DNA of 64,000 bases from Cyanobacteria bacterium FACHB-DQ100. Lineage in GTDB: Bacteria > Cyanobacteriota > Cyanobacteriia > Leptolyngbyales > Leptolyngbyaceae. A model generated the notes under the pieces. The model saw nothing but the letters and a program-made list of their open reading frames with translations. It ran no database searches and was not told where the DNA came from. Positions 36,850-46,217 of this stretch are shown here, in pieces. Positions within the stretch are counted from its first letter, which is position 1, and the number at the start of each line of letters is the position of its first letter. The translations under genes and the position numbers were made by a program. The DNA lies in NCBI GenBank assembly GCA_014695195.1, contig JACJNW010000028.1, positions 1,136,994 to 1,200,993 of the forward strand. Direction: 5' to 3'.

Positions 36850-38973
36850 ATGCAGCCTTTGAATGAAATCGATGCAGAAGATTTAAAGGTTTTTCTGGTT
36901 GAGAGTCACGAGATTCTTGCCCAGTTTGAGCAGGATGTTTTACACCTAGAAAATAGCTCTCTTGACCCCGCTCTGCTGCATCGGATGTATCGTGCCTTGC
37001 ATACGATTAAGGGAAACTGTGGATTTATTCCGTTTCCGAAACTTGAAGCGATCGCTCATGCAGGAGAGGCACTGCTCGACAAGATTCGGACGGCTCAGCG
37101 CCGAATTTCTCCTGAGATTGCAACAGTGCTGCTGCAGCTCACAGACGTGATTCGACAGATTTTACGCACGATCGAAATTACCAAAACCGAGGGCAATCAG
37201 GATTATTCCAGCTTGATTGCAACGTTAACGGCGCTTTGCGCGGTGGATGCTGCGATCGATGGCATCAATCCCAGAGAAAGTTTGGAAGATGCCGAAGCAA
37301 AAGCTTTAACCCCGTTTAATTCTACGATTCGAGTTCAAATCGATTTACTCGACCATTTGATGAATCTAATGGGTGAACTGGTTCTCGCGCGCAATCGAAT
37401 GCTGCAACTCACCGCAACAAGCAGCGATGCTGCTTTAGTTTCAACCTGTCAGCAAATTAATCTGATTACGAATGAACTGCAAGATCAGGTGATGCAGACG
37501 CGCATGCAGTCGCTTCATACGCTCTGGCGGACTCTGCCCCGATTTGTGCGAGATCTAGCAATCGCCTGTAGTAAAGAAGTGACGCTGGTTCTCGAAGGGG
37601 ATGAAACCGAACTCGATCGTAGTCTTGTTGCAGCGATTAAAGATCCTCTGACGCATTTAATTCGCAATTGTATTGATCATGGGATTGAACTCTCAACGGC
37701 TAGACTGGCGGCGGGTAAATCGGCTGCCGGTATGCTCAAGTTAAGAGCCGCTCAAGAAAGCGGCAAAGTAATTCTAGAAATCAGCGATGATGGCGCGGGC
37801 ATTGATCCCCAGCAGATTAAGGTTCGATCGCAGCAACTCGGCTTAATTAGCGCCACCGAAGCGGAATTAATCAGCGACCAAGAGGCGTTGGCTCTGATTT
37901 TTCAGCCTGGATTTTCGACGGCGACAGAAGTGACCCGCTTATCTGGGCGCGGAGTTGGTTTAGATGTCGTGCGGCGAAACATTGAAGCGGTTAAAGGCAC
38001 GGTCGAGGTTGAGAGCCAATTAGGTCAGGGAACTACATTTCGCCTGAAAATTCCCCTGACGTTAGCTATTATTCCGACGCTATTGGTGAAAAGTGGAGGT
38101 GAGCGATTTGCAATTCCTCAAGCCAGCATCCAGGAACTGGTGAGAATCGAAGGGAAAGAACAAATTGATCGAAGCATTGAAACAGTGCTGAATGCTCCTG
38201 TGTATCGACTGCGCGGACAGATTCTGCCTTTGGTTAATCTTGCTTCCGTTCTACAGCTATCAACCACAACAACTGATGTGGTTTATTTCGTTGTGATTAC
38301 CGTCGATCGATATCACTATGGCTTGCTTGTGGATGAGATTGAAGATACTCAGGATATTGTGATTAAGCCGCTCAGTAAACAGTTAAAGTCGCTGGAGATG
38401 TTTGCAGGCGCGACCGTTTTAGGAGATGGAACCGCGGCGCTGATCCTTGATGCTGCTGGACTTGCTCGATATGCAGGTGTTCAAAAGCAGATTCCCATTT
38501 CAACTGCGGTCTCTGAATCAGAACAACGCGATCGTCAATTGATTCTGATTGTGCTTGGGACTGAGAATACTCGGATGGGAATTGTTCTGACTCAGGCAAC
38601 TCGACTAGAAACAATTTCCAGGACAAGGATTGAACAAGTAGGACAGCAACTTCTGATGCAATATAGCGATCGCGTCGTTGCTTTGATTGATCTACAAGCC
38701 GTTTTCACCGGAAAGCCTCGTTCTCTCAATCAGTTTGAGGAGAGTATCCCGATCGTCGTGATCACACTTGATCAGAATCGCACTGTTGGATTGATGGTGA
38801 ATCAAATTCTCGACATCGTAGAAGAATCGCTGACGGTGACAGGAGCGGCAATTCGTCCGGGTGCTCACTGTTATGCAACGGTTCAAGGTCAGATTACTGA
38901 AATTTTGGACTTAGACGCGATCGTCGAGCTAGCCAATCCTTATCGAGTTCCCGAACTCACAACCAGGAGGTGA
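36850..38973 (+). CDS. cheA: Chemotaxis histidine kinase CheA with two CheW-like domains
   Basis: A 707-residue CheA. The ATG at 36850 has GGAG five bases upstream. Domains: Hpt (about 5-110) with RALHTIKGNCGF, His51 being the phospho-acceptor; a short linker with no clear P2 domain; dimerisation helices (about 155-220) with LMNLMGELVLARNRM; HATPase_c (about 225-400) with HLIRNCIDHGIEL, DDGAGID and GRGVGLDVVRRN; then CheW-like P5 (about 405-540). A second CheW-like region (about 550-690) contains ILIVLGTENTRMGIVL and VGLMVNQILDIVEE. Tandem CheW-like domains in place of a C-terminal receiver are uncommon. It is followed after 8 bp by cheW. Confidence 0.92.
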   Translation: MQPLNEIDAEDLKVFLVESHEILAQFEQDVLHLENSSLDPALLHRMYRALHTIKGNCGFIPFPKLEAIAHAGEALLDKIRTAQRRISPEIATVLLQLTDVIRQILRTIEITKTEGNQDYSSLIATLTALCAVDAAIDGINPRESLEDAEAKALTPFNSTIRVQIDLLDHLMNLMGELVLARNRMLQLTATSSDAALVSTCQQINLITNELQDQVMQTRMQSLHTLWRTLPRFVRDLAIACSKEVTLVLEGDETELDRSLVAAIKDPLTHLIRNCIDHGIELSTARLAAGKSAAGMLKLRAAQESGKVILEISDDGAGIDPQQIKVRSQQLGLISATEAELISDQEALALIFQPGFSTATEVTRLSGRGVGLDVVRRNIEAVKGTVEVESQLGQGTTFRLKIPLTLAIIPTLLVKSGGERFAIPQASIQELVRIEGKEQIDRSIETVLNAPVYRLRGQILPLVNLASVLQLSTTTTDVVYFVVITVDRYHYGLLVDEIEDTQDIVIKPLSKQLKSLEMFAGATVLGDGTAALILDAAGLARYAGVQKQIPISTAVSESEQRDRQLILIVLGTENTRMGIVLTQATRLETISRTRIEQVGQQLLMQYSDRVVALIDLQAVFTGKPRSLNQFEESIPIVVITLDQNRTVGLMVNQILDIVEESLTVTGAAIRPGAHCYATVQGQITEILDLDAIVELANPYRVPELTTRR

Positions 38974-38981
38974 AGCAATCA

Positions 38982-39455
38982 ATGACGATTCAACAGGTAT
39001 GCACTTTCTATCTCAAGGGTTCCTACTTTGGCATCGAGATTGAGCAGGTGCAAGAAATCATTCGCCAACCCCCGCTCACCCGAATTCCGCTCGCGCCTCC
39101 AGACATTTGCGGCTTAATGAATCTGCGCGGACAGGTGATTCCCGTCGTGGATTTGCCTTGTCGATTGGGACTGCGATCGGCATCCTGTGGCATTGGCGAG
39201 GAAACGACTTACAACGTGATTGTGAACACGATCGACGATGTGATCAGTTTCATTGTTGAGGACATTGGAGATATCTTGTCCTGTGACAGCGAAACATTTG
39301 AGCCGCCGCCTGCTAATTTGACTGCTCACATTCGAGGCTTTCTAAAAGGCGCATACAAACTTGAGCAAGGTGTTCTGCTGATCTTGGATACTATCAAAAT
39401 CTCAGATTCAACCAAATTTTCAGATTCAACCCTAATCACGAGTTCGCTCAATTAA
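38982..39455 (+). CDS. cheW: Chemotaxis adaptor CheW
   Basis: A 157-residue CheW adaptor that links MCPs to CheA. Signatures are [20 protein letters not shown] at residues 9-28 (CheW beta-barrel start), [20 protein letters not shown] and [11 protein letters not shown]. The ATG at 38982 has AGGAGG 11 bases upstream. A GTG at 38970 overlaps the cheA stop and is a possible alternative. The C-terminal 20 residues are a Ser/Thr-rich extension with a short duplicated [11 protein letters not shown]. Confidence 0.92.
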   Translation: MTIQQVCTFYLKGSYFGIEIEQVQEIIRQPPLTRIPLAPPDICGLMNLRGQVIPVVDLPCRLGLRSASCGIGEETTYNVIVNTIDDVISFIVEDIGDILSCDSETFEPPPANLTAHIRGFLKGAYKLEQGVLLILDTIKISDSTKFSDSTLITSSLN

Positions 39456-39469
39456 CTAAGGATATCTCG

Positions 39470-40873
39470 ATGGTTTCTAATTCAACCCCAAAAACAGCAA
39501 GCGCTGGATCGGCAACCGCGATGAAAGCACATATGCAGCAACTTTTACAGGCAATGCAAGCCGCAAACGCAGGCGATTTCTCGGTTCGTTTAGATGAGAA
39601 CAACGGCTTCGGCGAGATAGCGCGAGAATTCAATCAGTTAATGATCCGCAATCAGAGCCTGACGCAAGGAATGAGCGAAGCCGAGCAAGTGTTAAGCGCG
39701 ATCGCGCAAGGCGACCTCAGCCAAAAAATGTCAACCAGTGAGGAATCTCTCCCAATCGCACCGATCGTCAACGATCTAATCGATCGGCTTAATCTTTACA
39801 CTGCCGAATTTACGCGAGTTGTGAGAGAAATGGGCACCGAAGGCAATCTGGAAATAGTTGCAACGATCGCAGGCGCAACAGGAATCTGGCAGGAGCTGAT
39901 CGAAACCGTCAATCAGATGGCTCACGATATCACTGAGCAAGTTCGCGGCATTGCTGAGATCTCTTGTGCTGTTGCTCAAGGAGATTTGGCAAACCAAATC
40001 GAAGCAGAAAACACCGGAGAATTTCGCACCCTCACCCGCAGCATCAACCAAATGATCGAAAATCTCCGGTGTTCGCTGCGGCAGATTACAGAAGTGGCAA
40101 CAACGGTCGCGACCGCAGCCGAAGAACTTTCTGCTGTGAGTCATGAAATGACCGGCAATGCAGGACAAACGGCTGAACAAGCAACCTCGGCTTCGGCTTC
40201 GGCGGAACAAGTGAGCCAGAATGCAGCCACGGTTGCTACAGCGATCGAAGAAATGAACGCGAGCATCCGAGAAATTGCGAAAAGCGCAGCAGAAGCCGCA
40301 AAAGTCGCGAGCGATGCGGTCAGAACTTCCGATCAAACCAACGCGACGATCACAAAGCTGGGTCAAAGCAGCGTTGAAATTGGCAAAGTGATCAAAGTGA
40401 TTACCTCGATCGCGCAGCAAACTAATTTGCTGGCATTAAACGCCACGATCGAAGCGGCACGAGCGGGAGATGCAGGTCGAGGCTTTGCGGTTGTTGCCAA
40501 TGAAGTCAAAGAGCTGGCAAAACAAACCGCCGCCGCCACCGAAGATATTAGTCAACGAATTGAAGCGATTCAGACGGATACAAGCGGTGCGGTTGAAGCG
40601 ATCACTCAAATTACAGCCGTGATCAACCAAATTAACGACATTCAAAATACGATCGCCAGCGCGGTTGAAGAACAAACGGCAACGACGAATGAAATCTCTC
40701 GTAATGTTGCAGAAGCTGCAAAGGGAAGTTCAGATATCGCCAAGAATATTGGAGTGGTGGCTCAAAATGCTCAGACGACCACGATCGGAGCAAGTAACAC
40801 GGCTCAAGCAGCAATGCAACTGGCGCAGATGGCAGTCAACTTACAAACGATTATCAGTCAATTTCAGATATAA
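39470..40873 (+). CDS. Soluble methyl-accepting chemotaxis protein with HAMP repeats
   Basis: A 467-residue chemoreceptor without any membrane segment, so cytoplasmic. HAMP-like units lie at about 22-60, 70-115 and 155-205 (for example [19 protein letters not shown]). The signalling domain (about 205-467) has the hairpin-tip [18 protein letters not shown] and [16 protein letters not shown] that contact CheA and CheW. Gln/Glu pairs suitable for methylation are present, yet no cheR or cheB is nearby. No ligand-binding sensor domain is recognisable, so it may take input from partner proteins such as the adjacent kinases. It follows cheW by 14 bp. Confidence 0.92.
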   Translation: MVSNSTPKTASAGSATAMKAHMQQLLQAMQAANAGDFSVRLDENNGFGEIAREFNQLMIRNQSLTQGMSEAEQVLSAIAQGDLSQKMSTSEESLPIAPIVNDLIDRLNLYTAEFTRVVREMGTEGNLEIVATIAGATGIWQELIETVNQMAHDITEQVRGIAEISCAVAQGDLANQIEAENTGEFRTLTRSINQMIENLRCSLRQITEVATTVATAAEELSAVSHEMTGNAGQTAEQATSASASAEQVSQNAATVATAIEEMNASIREIAKSAAEAAKVASDAVRTSDQTNATITKLGQSSVEIGKVIKVITSIAQQTNLLALNATIEAARAGDAGRGFAVVANEVKELAKQTAAATEDISQRIEAIQTDTSGAVEAITQITAVINQINDIQNTIASAVEEQTATTNEISRNVAEAAKGSSDIAKNIGVVAQNAQTTTIGASNTAQAAMQLAQMAVNLQTIISQFQI

Positions 40874-41219
40874 AGGGAATTTTGATACTCCCGAATCTGC
40901 GGTCAATCTGTTTGACCGTCGATTGAAGCTTTCTAGCGTTCAGGGGGAGCAAGATAATCGCTAGAACATGACCTAATGATTCAGCTGCCAGATTTTGGAA
41001 CAGGATACTCTTCTCGTTTTCAGGTTTGACCTGGGGATGCTTGTATACGCATTGTGAAACAGAGGAAACTCAAAAAATTGTTCATTCATTAGTTCGGCAA
41101 GGACTTTGGCGGCACGGCGGCAAGCAGGAGCAAGCATAATATTTATAAAGGGACGGGACTGACGGCTTCCCCCACTCGAGCCGCGAAATGCCTAATATGA
41201 AGAAGAGAAAGGAAGGCGA
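40874..41219. other. Intergenic region MCP to giant hybrid kinase
   Basis: About 346 bp without a credible gene. The last 10 bases before 41220 include AAGGAAGGCGA, a strong ribosome binding site for the kinase. I see no terminator with a T-tract and no clear promoter. Confidence 0.5.
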
Positions 41220-44200
41220 ATGAACAGACACAGAACAAGTCCCTTTCCCAAGTTTGGGGAAATGGGAACACGGATGCAGGCAATGGAGTGGGCACAAACG
41301 CCAGTGGGGGCTGTTGAATCCTGGTCGCAAAGCCTAAAATCAACCGTTCGTACGCTGTTAGGCTCGCGTTACCCCATGATCTTGCTGTGGGAGCAGGAGC
41401 TAATTCAGATTTACAACGATGCTTATATTAATCTGATTGGCACGAAACATCCCTACGCGCTGGGACGATCGATCCGGGAAACTCAAGCTGAGTCCTGGGA
41501 TGTGATCGGTCCGATGATTACCGAAGTCATGACGACTGGGGTTCCCAACTGGGTGGAAGACCAGATGCTCGCCGTGAACCGCTCCGGCTACAACGAGGAA
41601 GCTCATTTCAGTTTGTCCTACAGTGCCGTTGAAGATGATGCAGGTGCGATTCGCGGCATGCTCTGTGTCTGTAGCGAAGTGACGCAGCAGGTGTTAGGAG
41701 AGCGACGGTTGCGTTTGCAGCGCGACTTGGCAGCCCGGGCAGGGGAAACGCGGAGTGTGGATGCAACCTGTCAGGATATTCTGGCGACGATCGCGGAATT
41801 TCCGCTGGATGTGCCTTTTGCCCTGATCTACTTGCGCGACTCCAACGACCCAACCCTAAAGCTCTGCGGCAGCGTGGGGATGAACGGCAATCCGGCGATC
41901 GTTCCCACAACTGTTCTGGTTTCAGAAGCACTGGCAGACACAGCGGATCGATGGTCTCTCGCAAAAGCGATGGCGGGTCAAACCGCGATCGTCTCAGAAC
42001 TTGATCGGGACATCACCATTGCTGGCGGACCCTGGAACGAAAGCGTGAGCCAGGCGATCGCTTTACCAATTCCGTCGTCGAATGTGGCTGCCCCGCTAGG
42101 CGTGCTGATTTGCGGCATCAGTCCGAACCGTGCACTGGATGAGGGCTACCAGTCGTTTTATGAGCTGTTGGCTGGACAGGTTTCCGTGTCGATCCGCAAT
42201 GCTCAGGCTTATGAAGAAGAACGCCGCCGCGCCGAAATGCTGGCAGAACTCGATCGGGCAAAAACGGTTTTCTTTTCCAATGTCAGCCACGAGTTTCGCA
42301 CACCGCTGACCTTGATGCTGAATCCGCTCGAGGATTTGCTGCAGAATGACCAGTTGCCTGCTGCTGAACGAGAACAAATTGCTGTGGCACATCGCAACAG
42401 CCAGCGCTTGTTAAAGCTGGTCAACACCTTACTCGACTTTTCTCGGATTGAGGCGGGGCGGATTCAAGCCGTTTATGAGCCAACGGATCTGGCAAGCCTG
42501 ACGGCTGATCTCGCCAGTGGGTTTCGATCGGCGATCGAGAAAGCAGGAATGCAGCTGGTCGTGAATTGTCTTCCGCTGCCGGAACCTGTGTATGTCGATC
42601 GCGAAATGTGGGAGAAGATTGTGCTTAACTTGCTCTCCAACGCGTTCAAGTTTACTTTTGCGGGACAGATCTCGGTATCACTGCGTCCGGTAGACGCTGC
42701 GGTTGAACTGGTCGTCCAAGATACGGGAACTGGCATTCCGGCTCATGAGTTGCCCCGTCTGTTTGAACGGTTTCATCGGGTTGCCGGGGCGCGGGGTCGC
42801 TCCTATGAAGGTTCGGGCATTGGACTGTCGCTGGTGCAGGAATTGGTCAAGCTGCATGGGGGAACGGTGACTGCGAGCAGTGTGGAGGAGAAAGGAAGTA
42901 CTTTTGTGGTGCGATTGCCGATCGGGTGTGCTCACCTGCCGTCGGAGCAGATTCAAGCCGCCCGAACCCAGGCTTCAACGGCTACAGGCGCAGCGGCTTA
43001 TGTCGAAGAGGCCCTAGAGTGGGTTGTGGAGCGCAGCGAAGACTCAGCAGCGTTACCTCCTCGCGCTTCTGCCCGAATTTTGTTAGCCGATGACAACGCG
43101 GATATGCGTCACTACCTGCAACGGCTCTTGAAGGAACACTATGAGGTCGAAGCGGTTGCCGATGGTCAAGCTGCTTTGGAAGCGGCTCGTGCCCAATTGC
43201 CGGATTTAGTACTCACGGATGTGATGATGCCCAAGCTCGATGGCTTTGAACTGCTGCGGCAACTCCGGGCTGATTCCCAAACTCGCGAGATTCCAATTTT
43301 GCTGCTTTCAGCGCGAGCGGGTGAAGAAGCTGCCGTTGAGGGACTAGAAGCAGGAGCCGATGATTATTTGGTCAAGCCTTTTAGCGCGAGAGAACTGCTG
43401 GCACGGGTGGCCACGAATTTGGAGTTGGGTCGATCGCGTCAGGTCGCCAGCCAACAGCGTTTTCGCTTTCTCGCAGAATCGATTCCGCAAATGGTTTGGA
43501 CAGCGGATGCAGGAGGTTGCGTTGATTATTACAGCCCTCGCTGGTTCAACTACACGGGGCTAACCCTGGCACAAACTCAGGGATGGGGCTGGCAGGACAT
43601 TATTCATCCCGACGATCGCGCCGATAGTATCAGGCGGTGGACTCAAGCCGCTGAGCAAAAGACCAGCTATGACGTAGAACATCGCTTGAGACGAGCGGAT
43701 GGCAGCTACTGTTGGCATCTCACCCGCGCCTTGCCGATGCTGGATGAGCAAGGTCAAGTCATTCGCTGGTTTGGCACCTGTACAGACATTACCGAGCGCA
43801 AACAAGCGGAAAAAGCATTAAAAGAGAGTACTGAGCAGTTAAGTTTGGCGTTGGCGGCTGCAAAACTGGGAGACTGGAGCTGGAACGCAGCAACCGACAT
43901 TGTGACATTTACAGAGCAAGCGGCTGAGATATTTGGCATTCCACCAGGACCTTATATGACCTGGACCCAGATGCAAAAGCTCCTTCATCCAGACGATCGA
44001 GAGCGAGCAGGTTTACAGGTAGAACAAGCGATCGCTGAACACAGCGACTACGACGTTGAATATCGAGTGATTCATCCGGATGAAACAGAACGATGGATCG
44101 CTGCAAAGGGACGTGCTCAGTACGACTCGTTCGGGCAGGTTCTCGGAATGCTGGGAGTTGTGCAAGATATCACGCAGCGAAAGCAAGCTGAACAAGAGCG

Positions 44201-45380
44201 CGAAAAATTGTTAGAACGCGAACAGAATGCCCGGAGAGAAGCCGAACAAGCCAACCGGATTAAAGATGAATTTTTGGCAGTGCTGTCTCACGAACTGCGA
44301 TCGCCCCTCAATCCCATTCTGGGATGGTCAAAGCTGCTGCAAGCGCATCAGTTTGATGAAGCAGCAACAAGGCGTGCCCTGCAAACGATCGAGCGCAATG
44401 CCAAGCTGCAAACTCAACTCATTGATGATTTACTCGATGTCTCGCGGATTCTGCGCGGCAAAATGATGTTGGATGCTTGTCCAGTCAATTTAGTCACAGT
44501 CGTTGATGCTGCTCTGGAAACCGTACACTTGTCTGCTGAAGCAAAAGGGATCGAAGTACAGAAGGTTATCGCCAGTGAGATTGAACTGGTCTCAGGAGAT
44601 GTAGCTCGTCTTCAACAGGTGGTCTGGAATTTGCTCAGCAATGCAATCAAATTTACCCCGTCAGGCGGAACCGTAGAGATTCGACTAGCCCAAACCAATA
44701 CTCACGTTCAAATTCAAGTTCAAGACACCGGAAAAGGAATTGCTCCGCAGTTTCTACCCCATGTGTTTGAATACTTCCGACAGGAGGACGGCGCAACAAC
44801 CCGTAAGTTTGGGGGATTGGGGTTAGGGTTAGCGATCGTTCAGCACTTAACAGAACTACACGGCGGAACGGTTCAGGCAGAAAGTCCTGGAGAAGGATTA
44901 GGGGCAACATTTACTGTTCTATTACCAGCGTCAAAAAATCGGCGTGGAGAAAATTCAGGTCAGCCTGAGCCTTTAAGCTCCTCAGTAAAAGCTTTTCCCC
45001 TGGCGGGTTTACAAGTTTTAGCGGTGGATGATCAAGCCGATATGCGAGAACTGGTTTCTGCCATTTTGGAACAAGCCGGAGCAGAAATAAAAGTGACAAC
45101 TTCTGCGATCGAAGCTCTAGAAGCCTTAGATGTATTCAAGCCTGATGTTGTCATTAGCGATATTGGGATGCCAGAAATGGATGGCTATGAACTCTTACGT
45201 CAGATTAGAAGACGATCGCCAGAAGACAACGGGGATGTTCTCGCAATTGCGCTAACAGCTTACGCCGGGGAACTTAACCAACAACAGGCATTCGCAGCAG
45301 GATTCCAGGGGCACGTTGCTAAACCAGTGGAGCCGGAGAAGTTAGTGGATGTAATCATCTCCTTAATAAAAGAGAAGTAG
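41220..45380 (+). CDS. Giant double hybrid histidine kinase
   Basis: A 1386-residue soluble protein with two complete kinase-receiver modules. Approximate order: PAS-like (1-160), GAF (165-345), HisKA1 with FFSNVSHEFRTPLTLML (about 353), HATPase1 to about 570, REC1 with LVLTDVMMPKLDG (618-737), PAS (745-860), PAS (873-990), HisKA2 with FLAVLSHELRSPLNPILGW (about 1024), HATPase2 with FGGLGLGLAIVQH (to 1237) and REC2 with VVISDIGMPEMDGYELL (1263-1383). The first kinase is of the HEFRTPLTL type and the second of the HELRSPLNPILGW type, so they descend from different subfamilies. The start ATG has a strong AAGGAAGG site. No DNA-binding output is present. Confidence 0.93.
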   Translation: MNRHRTSPFPKFGEMGTRMQAMEWAQTPVGAVESWSQSLKSTVRTLLGSRYPMILLWEQELIQIYNDAYINLIGTKHPYALGRSIRETQAESWDVIGPMITEVMTTGVPNWVEDQMLAVNRSGYNEEAHFSLSYSAVEDDAGAIRGMLCVCSEVTQQVLGERRLRLQRDLAARAGETRSVDATCQDILATIAEFPLDVPFALIYLRDSNDPTLKLCGSVGMNGNPAIVPTTVLVSEALADTADRWSLAKAMAGQTAIVSELDRDITIAGGPWNESVSQAIALPIPSSNVAAPLGVLICGISPNRALDEGYQSFYELLAGQVSVSIRNAQAYEEERRRAEMLAELDRAKTVFFSNVSHEFRTPLTLMLNPLEDLLQNDQLPAAEREQIAVAHRNSQRLLKLVNTLLDFSRIEAGRIQAVYEPTDLASLTADLASGFRSAIEKAGMQLVVNCLPLPEPVYVDREMWEKIVLNLLSNAFKFTFAGQISVSLRPVDAAVELVVQDTGTGIPAHELPRLFERFHRVAGARGRSYEGSGIGLSLVQELVKLHGGTVTASSVEEKGSTFVVRLPIGCAHLPSEQIQAARTQASTATGAAAYVEEALEWVVERSEDSAALPPRASARILLADDNADMRHYLQRLLKEHYEVEAVADGQAALEAARAQLPDLVLTDVMMPKLDGFELLRQLRADSQTREIPILLLSARAGEEAAVEGLEAGADDYLVKPFSARELLARVATNLELGRSRQVASQQRFRFLAESIPQMVWTADAGGCVDYYSPRWFNYTGLTLAQTQGWGWQDIIHPDDRADSIRRWTQAAEQKTSYDVEHRLRRADGSYCWHLTRALPMLDEQGQVIRWFGTCTDITERKQAEKALKESTEQLSLALAAAKLGDWSWNAATDIVTFTEQAAEIFGIPPGPYMTWTQMQKLLHPDDRERAGLQVEQAIAEHSDYDVEYRVIHPDETERWIAAKGRAQYDSFGQVLGMLGVVQDITQRKQAEQEREKLLEREQNARREAEQANRIKDEFLAVLSHELRSPLNPILGWSKLLQAHQFDEAATRRALQTIERNAKLQTQLIDDLLDVSRILRGKMMLDACPVNLVTVVDAALETVHLSAEAKGIEVQKVIASEIELVSGDVARLQQVVWNLLSNAIKFTPSGGTVEIRLAQTNTHVQIQVQDTGKGIAPQFLPHVFEYFRQEDGATTRKFGGLGLGLAIVQHLTELHGGTVQAESPGEGLGATFTVLLPASKNRRGENSGQPEPLSSSVKAFPLAGLQVLAVDDQADMRELVSAILEQAGAEIKVTTSAIEALEALDVFKPDVVISDIGMPEMDGYELLRQIRRRSPEDNGDVLAIALTAYAGELNQQQAFAAGFQGHVAKPVEPEKLVDVIISLIKEK

Positions 45381-45454
45381 AGAGTTGAAGTTCCACCTGG
45401 GCAGGAAATTAAGGGCAGTAGCTCGTTTACTCAGTAGACATTCATGACATTGTT

Positions 45455-45613
45455 ATACCGAATTGATTTTTGAGTGCTACAGATCTTGGAAGCCCCCTAA
45501 ATCCCCCACTCGTGGGGGACTTCAAGCCAAATCTGTTTCGGATTCTCAAAGTCCCCCAGTATGGGGGATTTAGGGGGCGAAGGATCTGTCGCATTAACAA
45601 ATTGATTCGGTAT
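45455..45613. mobile_element. MITE-like nested palindrome
   Basis: About 159 bp without coding capacity, filling most of the 330-bp gap between the kinase and the TPR gene. The left end (ATACCGAATTGATTT, ACAGATCTT) and right end read inverted (AATACCGAATCAATTT, ACAGATCCTT) form imperfect terminal repeats of about 35 bp. Inside them lies a perfect 17-bp pair GCCCCCTAAATCCCCCA (45492-45508) and its complement (45562-45578). Each inner arm also has its own small CCCCC/GGGGG hairpin. The core reappears at 33678. Flanking TA dinucleotides would fit IS630/Tc1-type insertion, which is inference. Confidence 0.75.
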
Positions 45614-45710
45614 TATCGGGTTATTCATGAACCGCTATGAATTCGGGCTTCCCGTTTAGAAACTTCCACAGGTCTGAACATTACCAGACTACGCTATCTC
45701 GTCGTTTAAC

Positions 45711-46175
45711 TCAGCTCAGTTTAGCGGTACATTCCAAAATCAAGCGCTGATTCTCGATCGCATACGGTTGAATCTCTAGCGCCTGCCGAAACGCAGAGAT
45801 CGCCTCTCGATATTCCCCTCGTGCTGCATAGGATAGTCCTAATCCGTGCCACGCGCCGAAGTGAATTGGATTTAGCTCGATCGCTTTTTGACAATCGGCG
45901 ATCGCTTTGCGGTACTGTTGCTGCACAAAATACAATACCGCCCGTCGGTTCCAGGCCTCTGCAAAATCCGGTAATTGTTCAATCAACTCAGATAACACGG
46001 CTTCCGCCTGCATTGCTTCACCAGATTCGAGTAGCACCTGTGCTCGTTGTAGCGTTTGCAGTCCTGCGACTCCTTTTTGAGCAAACCAAATCTGCCACAA
46101 CGCCTGAGTTGCATCCGATCGCACTTCTTCGTCTGGATCTTTTAGCGCTTCAAGTAGAATCTGAATTTCTTTCAT
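45711..46175 (-). CDS. TPR/HEAT-like repeat protein
   Basis: A 154-residue protein. The first 40 residues (LLEALKDPDEEVRSDATQAL) look like a HEAT-type repeat. Residues 45-150 contain about three TPR units, for example AEAWNRRAVLYFVQQQYRKA and WHGLGLSYAARGEYREAI. I chose the ATG at 46175 (MKEIQILLEALKD). An upstream ATG at 46211 would add 12 residues and cannot be excluded. Such proteins mediate protein-protein contacts, and the partner is unknown. It is 42 bp downstream of the permease gene, in the same direction. Confidence 0.75.
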   Translation of the reverse strand: MKEIQILLEALKDPDEEVRSDATQALWQIWFAQKGVAGLQTLQRAQVLLESGEAMQAEAVLSELIEQLPDFAEAWNRRAVLYFVQQQYRKAIADCQKAIELNPIHFGAWHGLGLSYAARGEYREAISAFRQALEIQPYAIENQRLILECTAKLS

Positions 46176-46217
46176 AGCGGGTGGAACAGGTGACGAAACA
46201 CAGGATAGCATTTTTGA

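Noticed and set aside
39776..40420. 214-codon open frame antisense to the MCP
   Set aside because: Its Cys/Asp/Arg-rich composition is the mirror of the Ala/Glu/Thr-rich MCP signalling region. No ribosome site or family resemblance.
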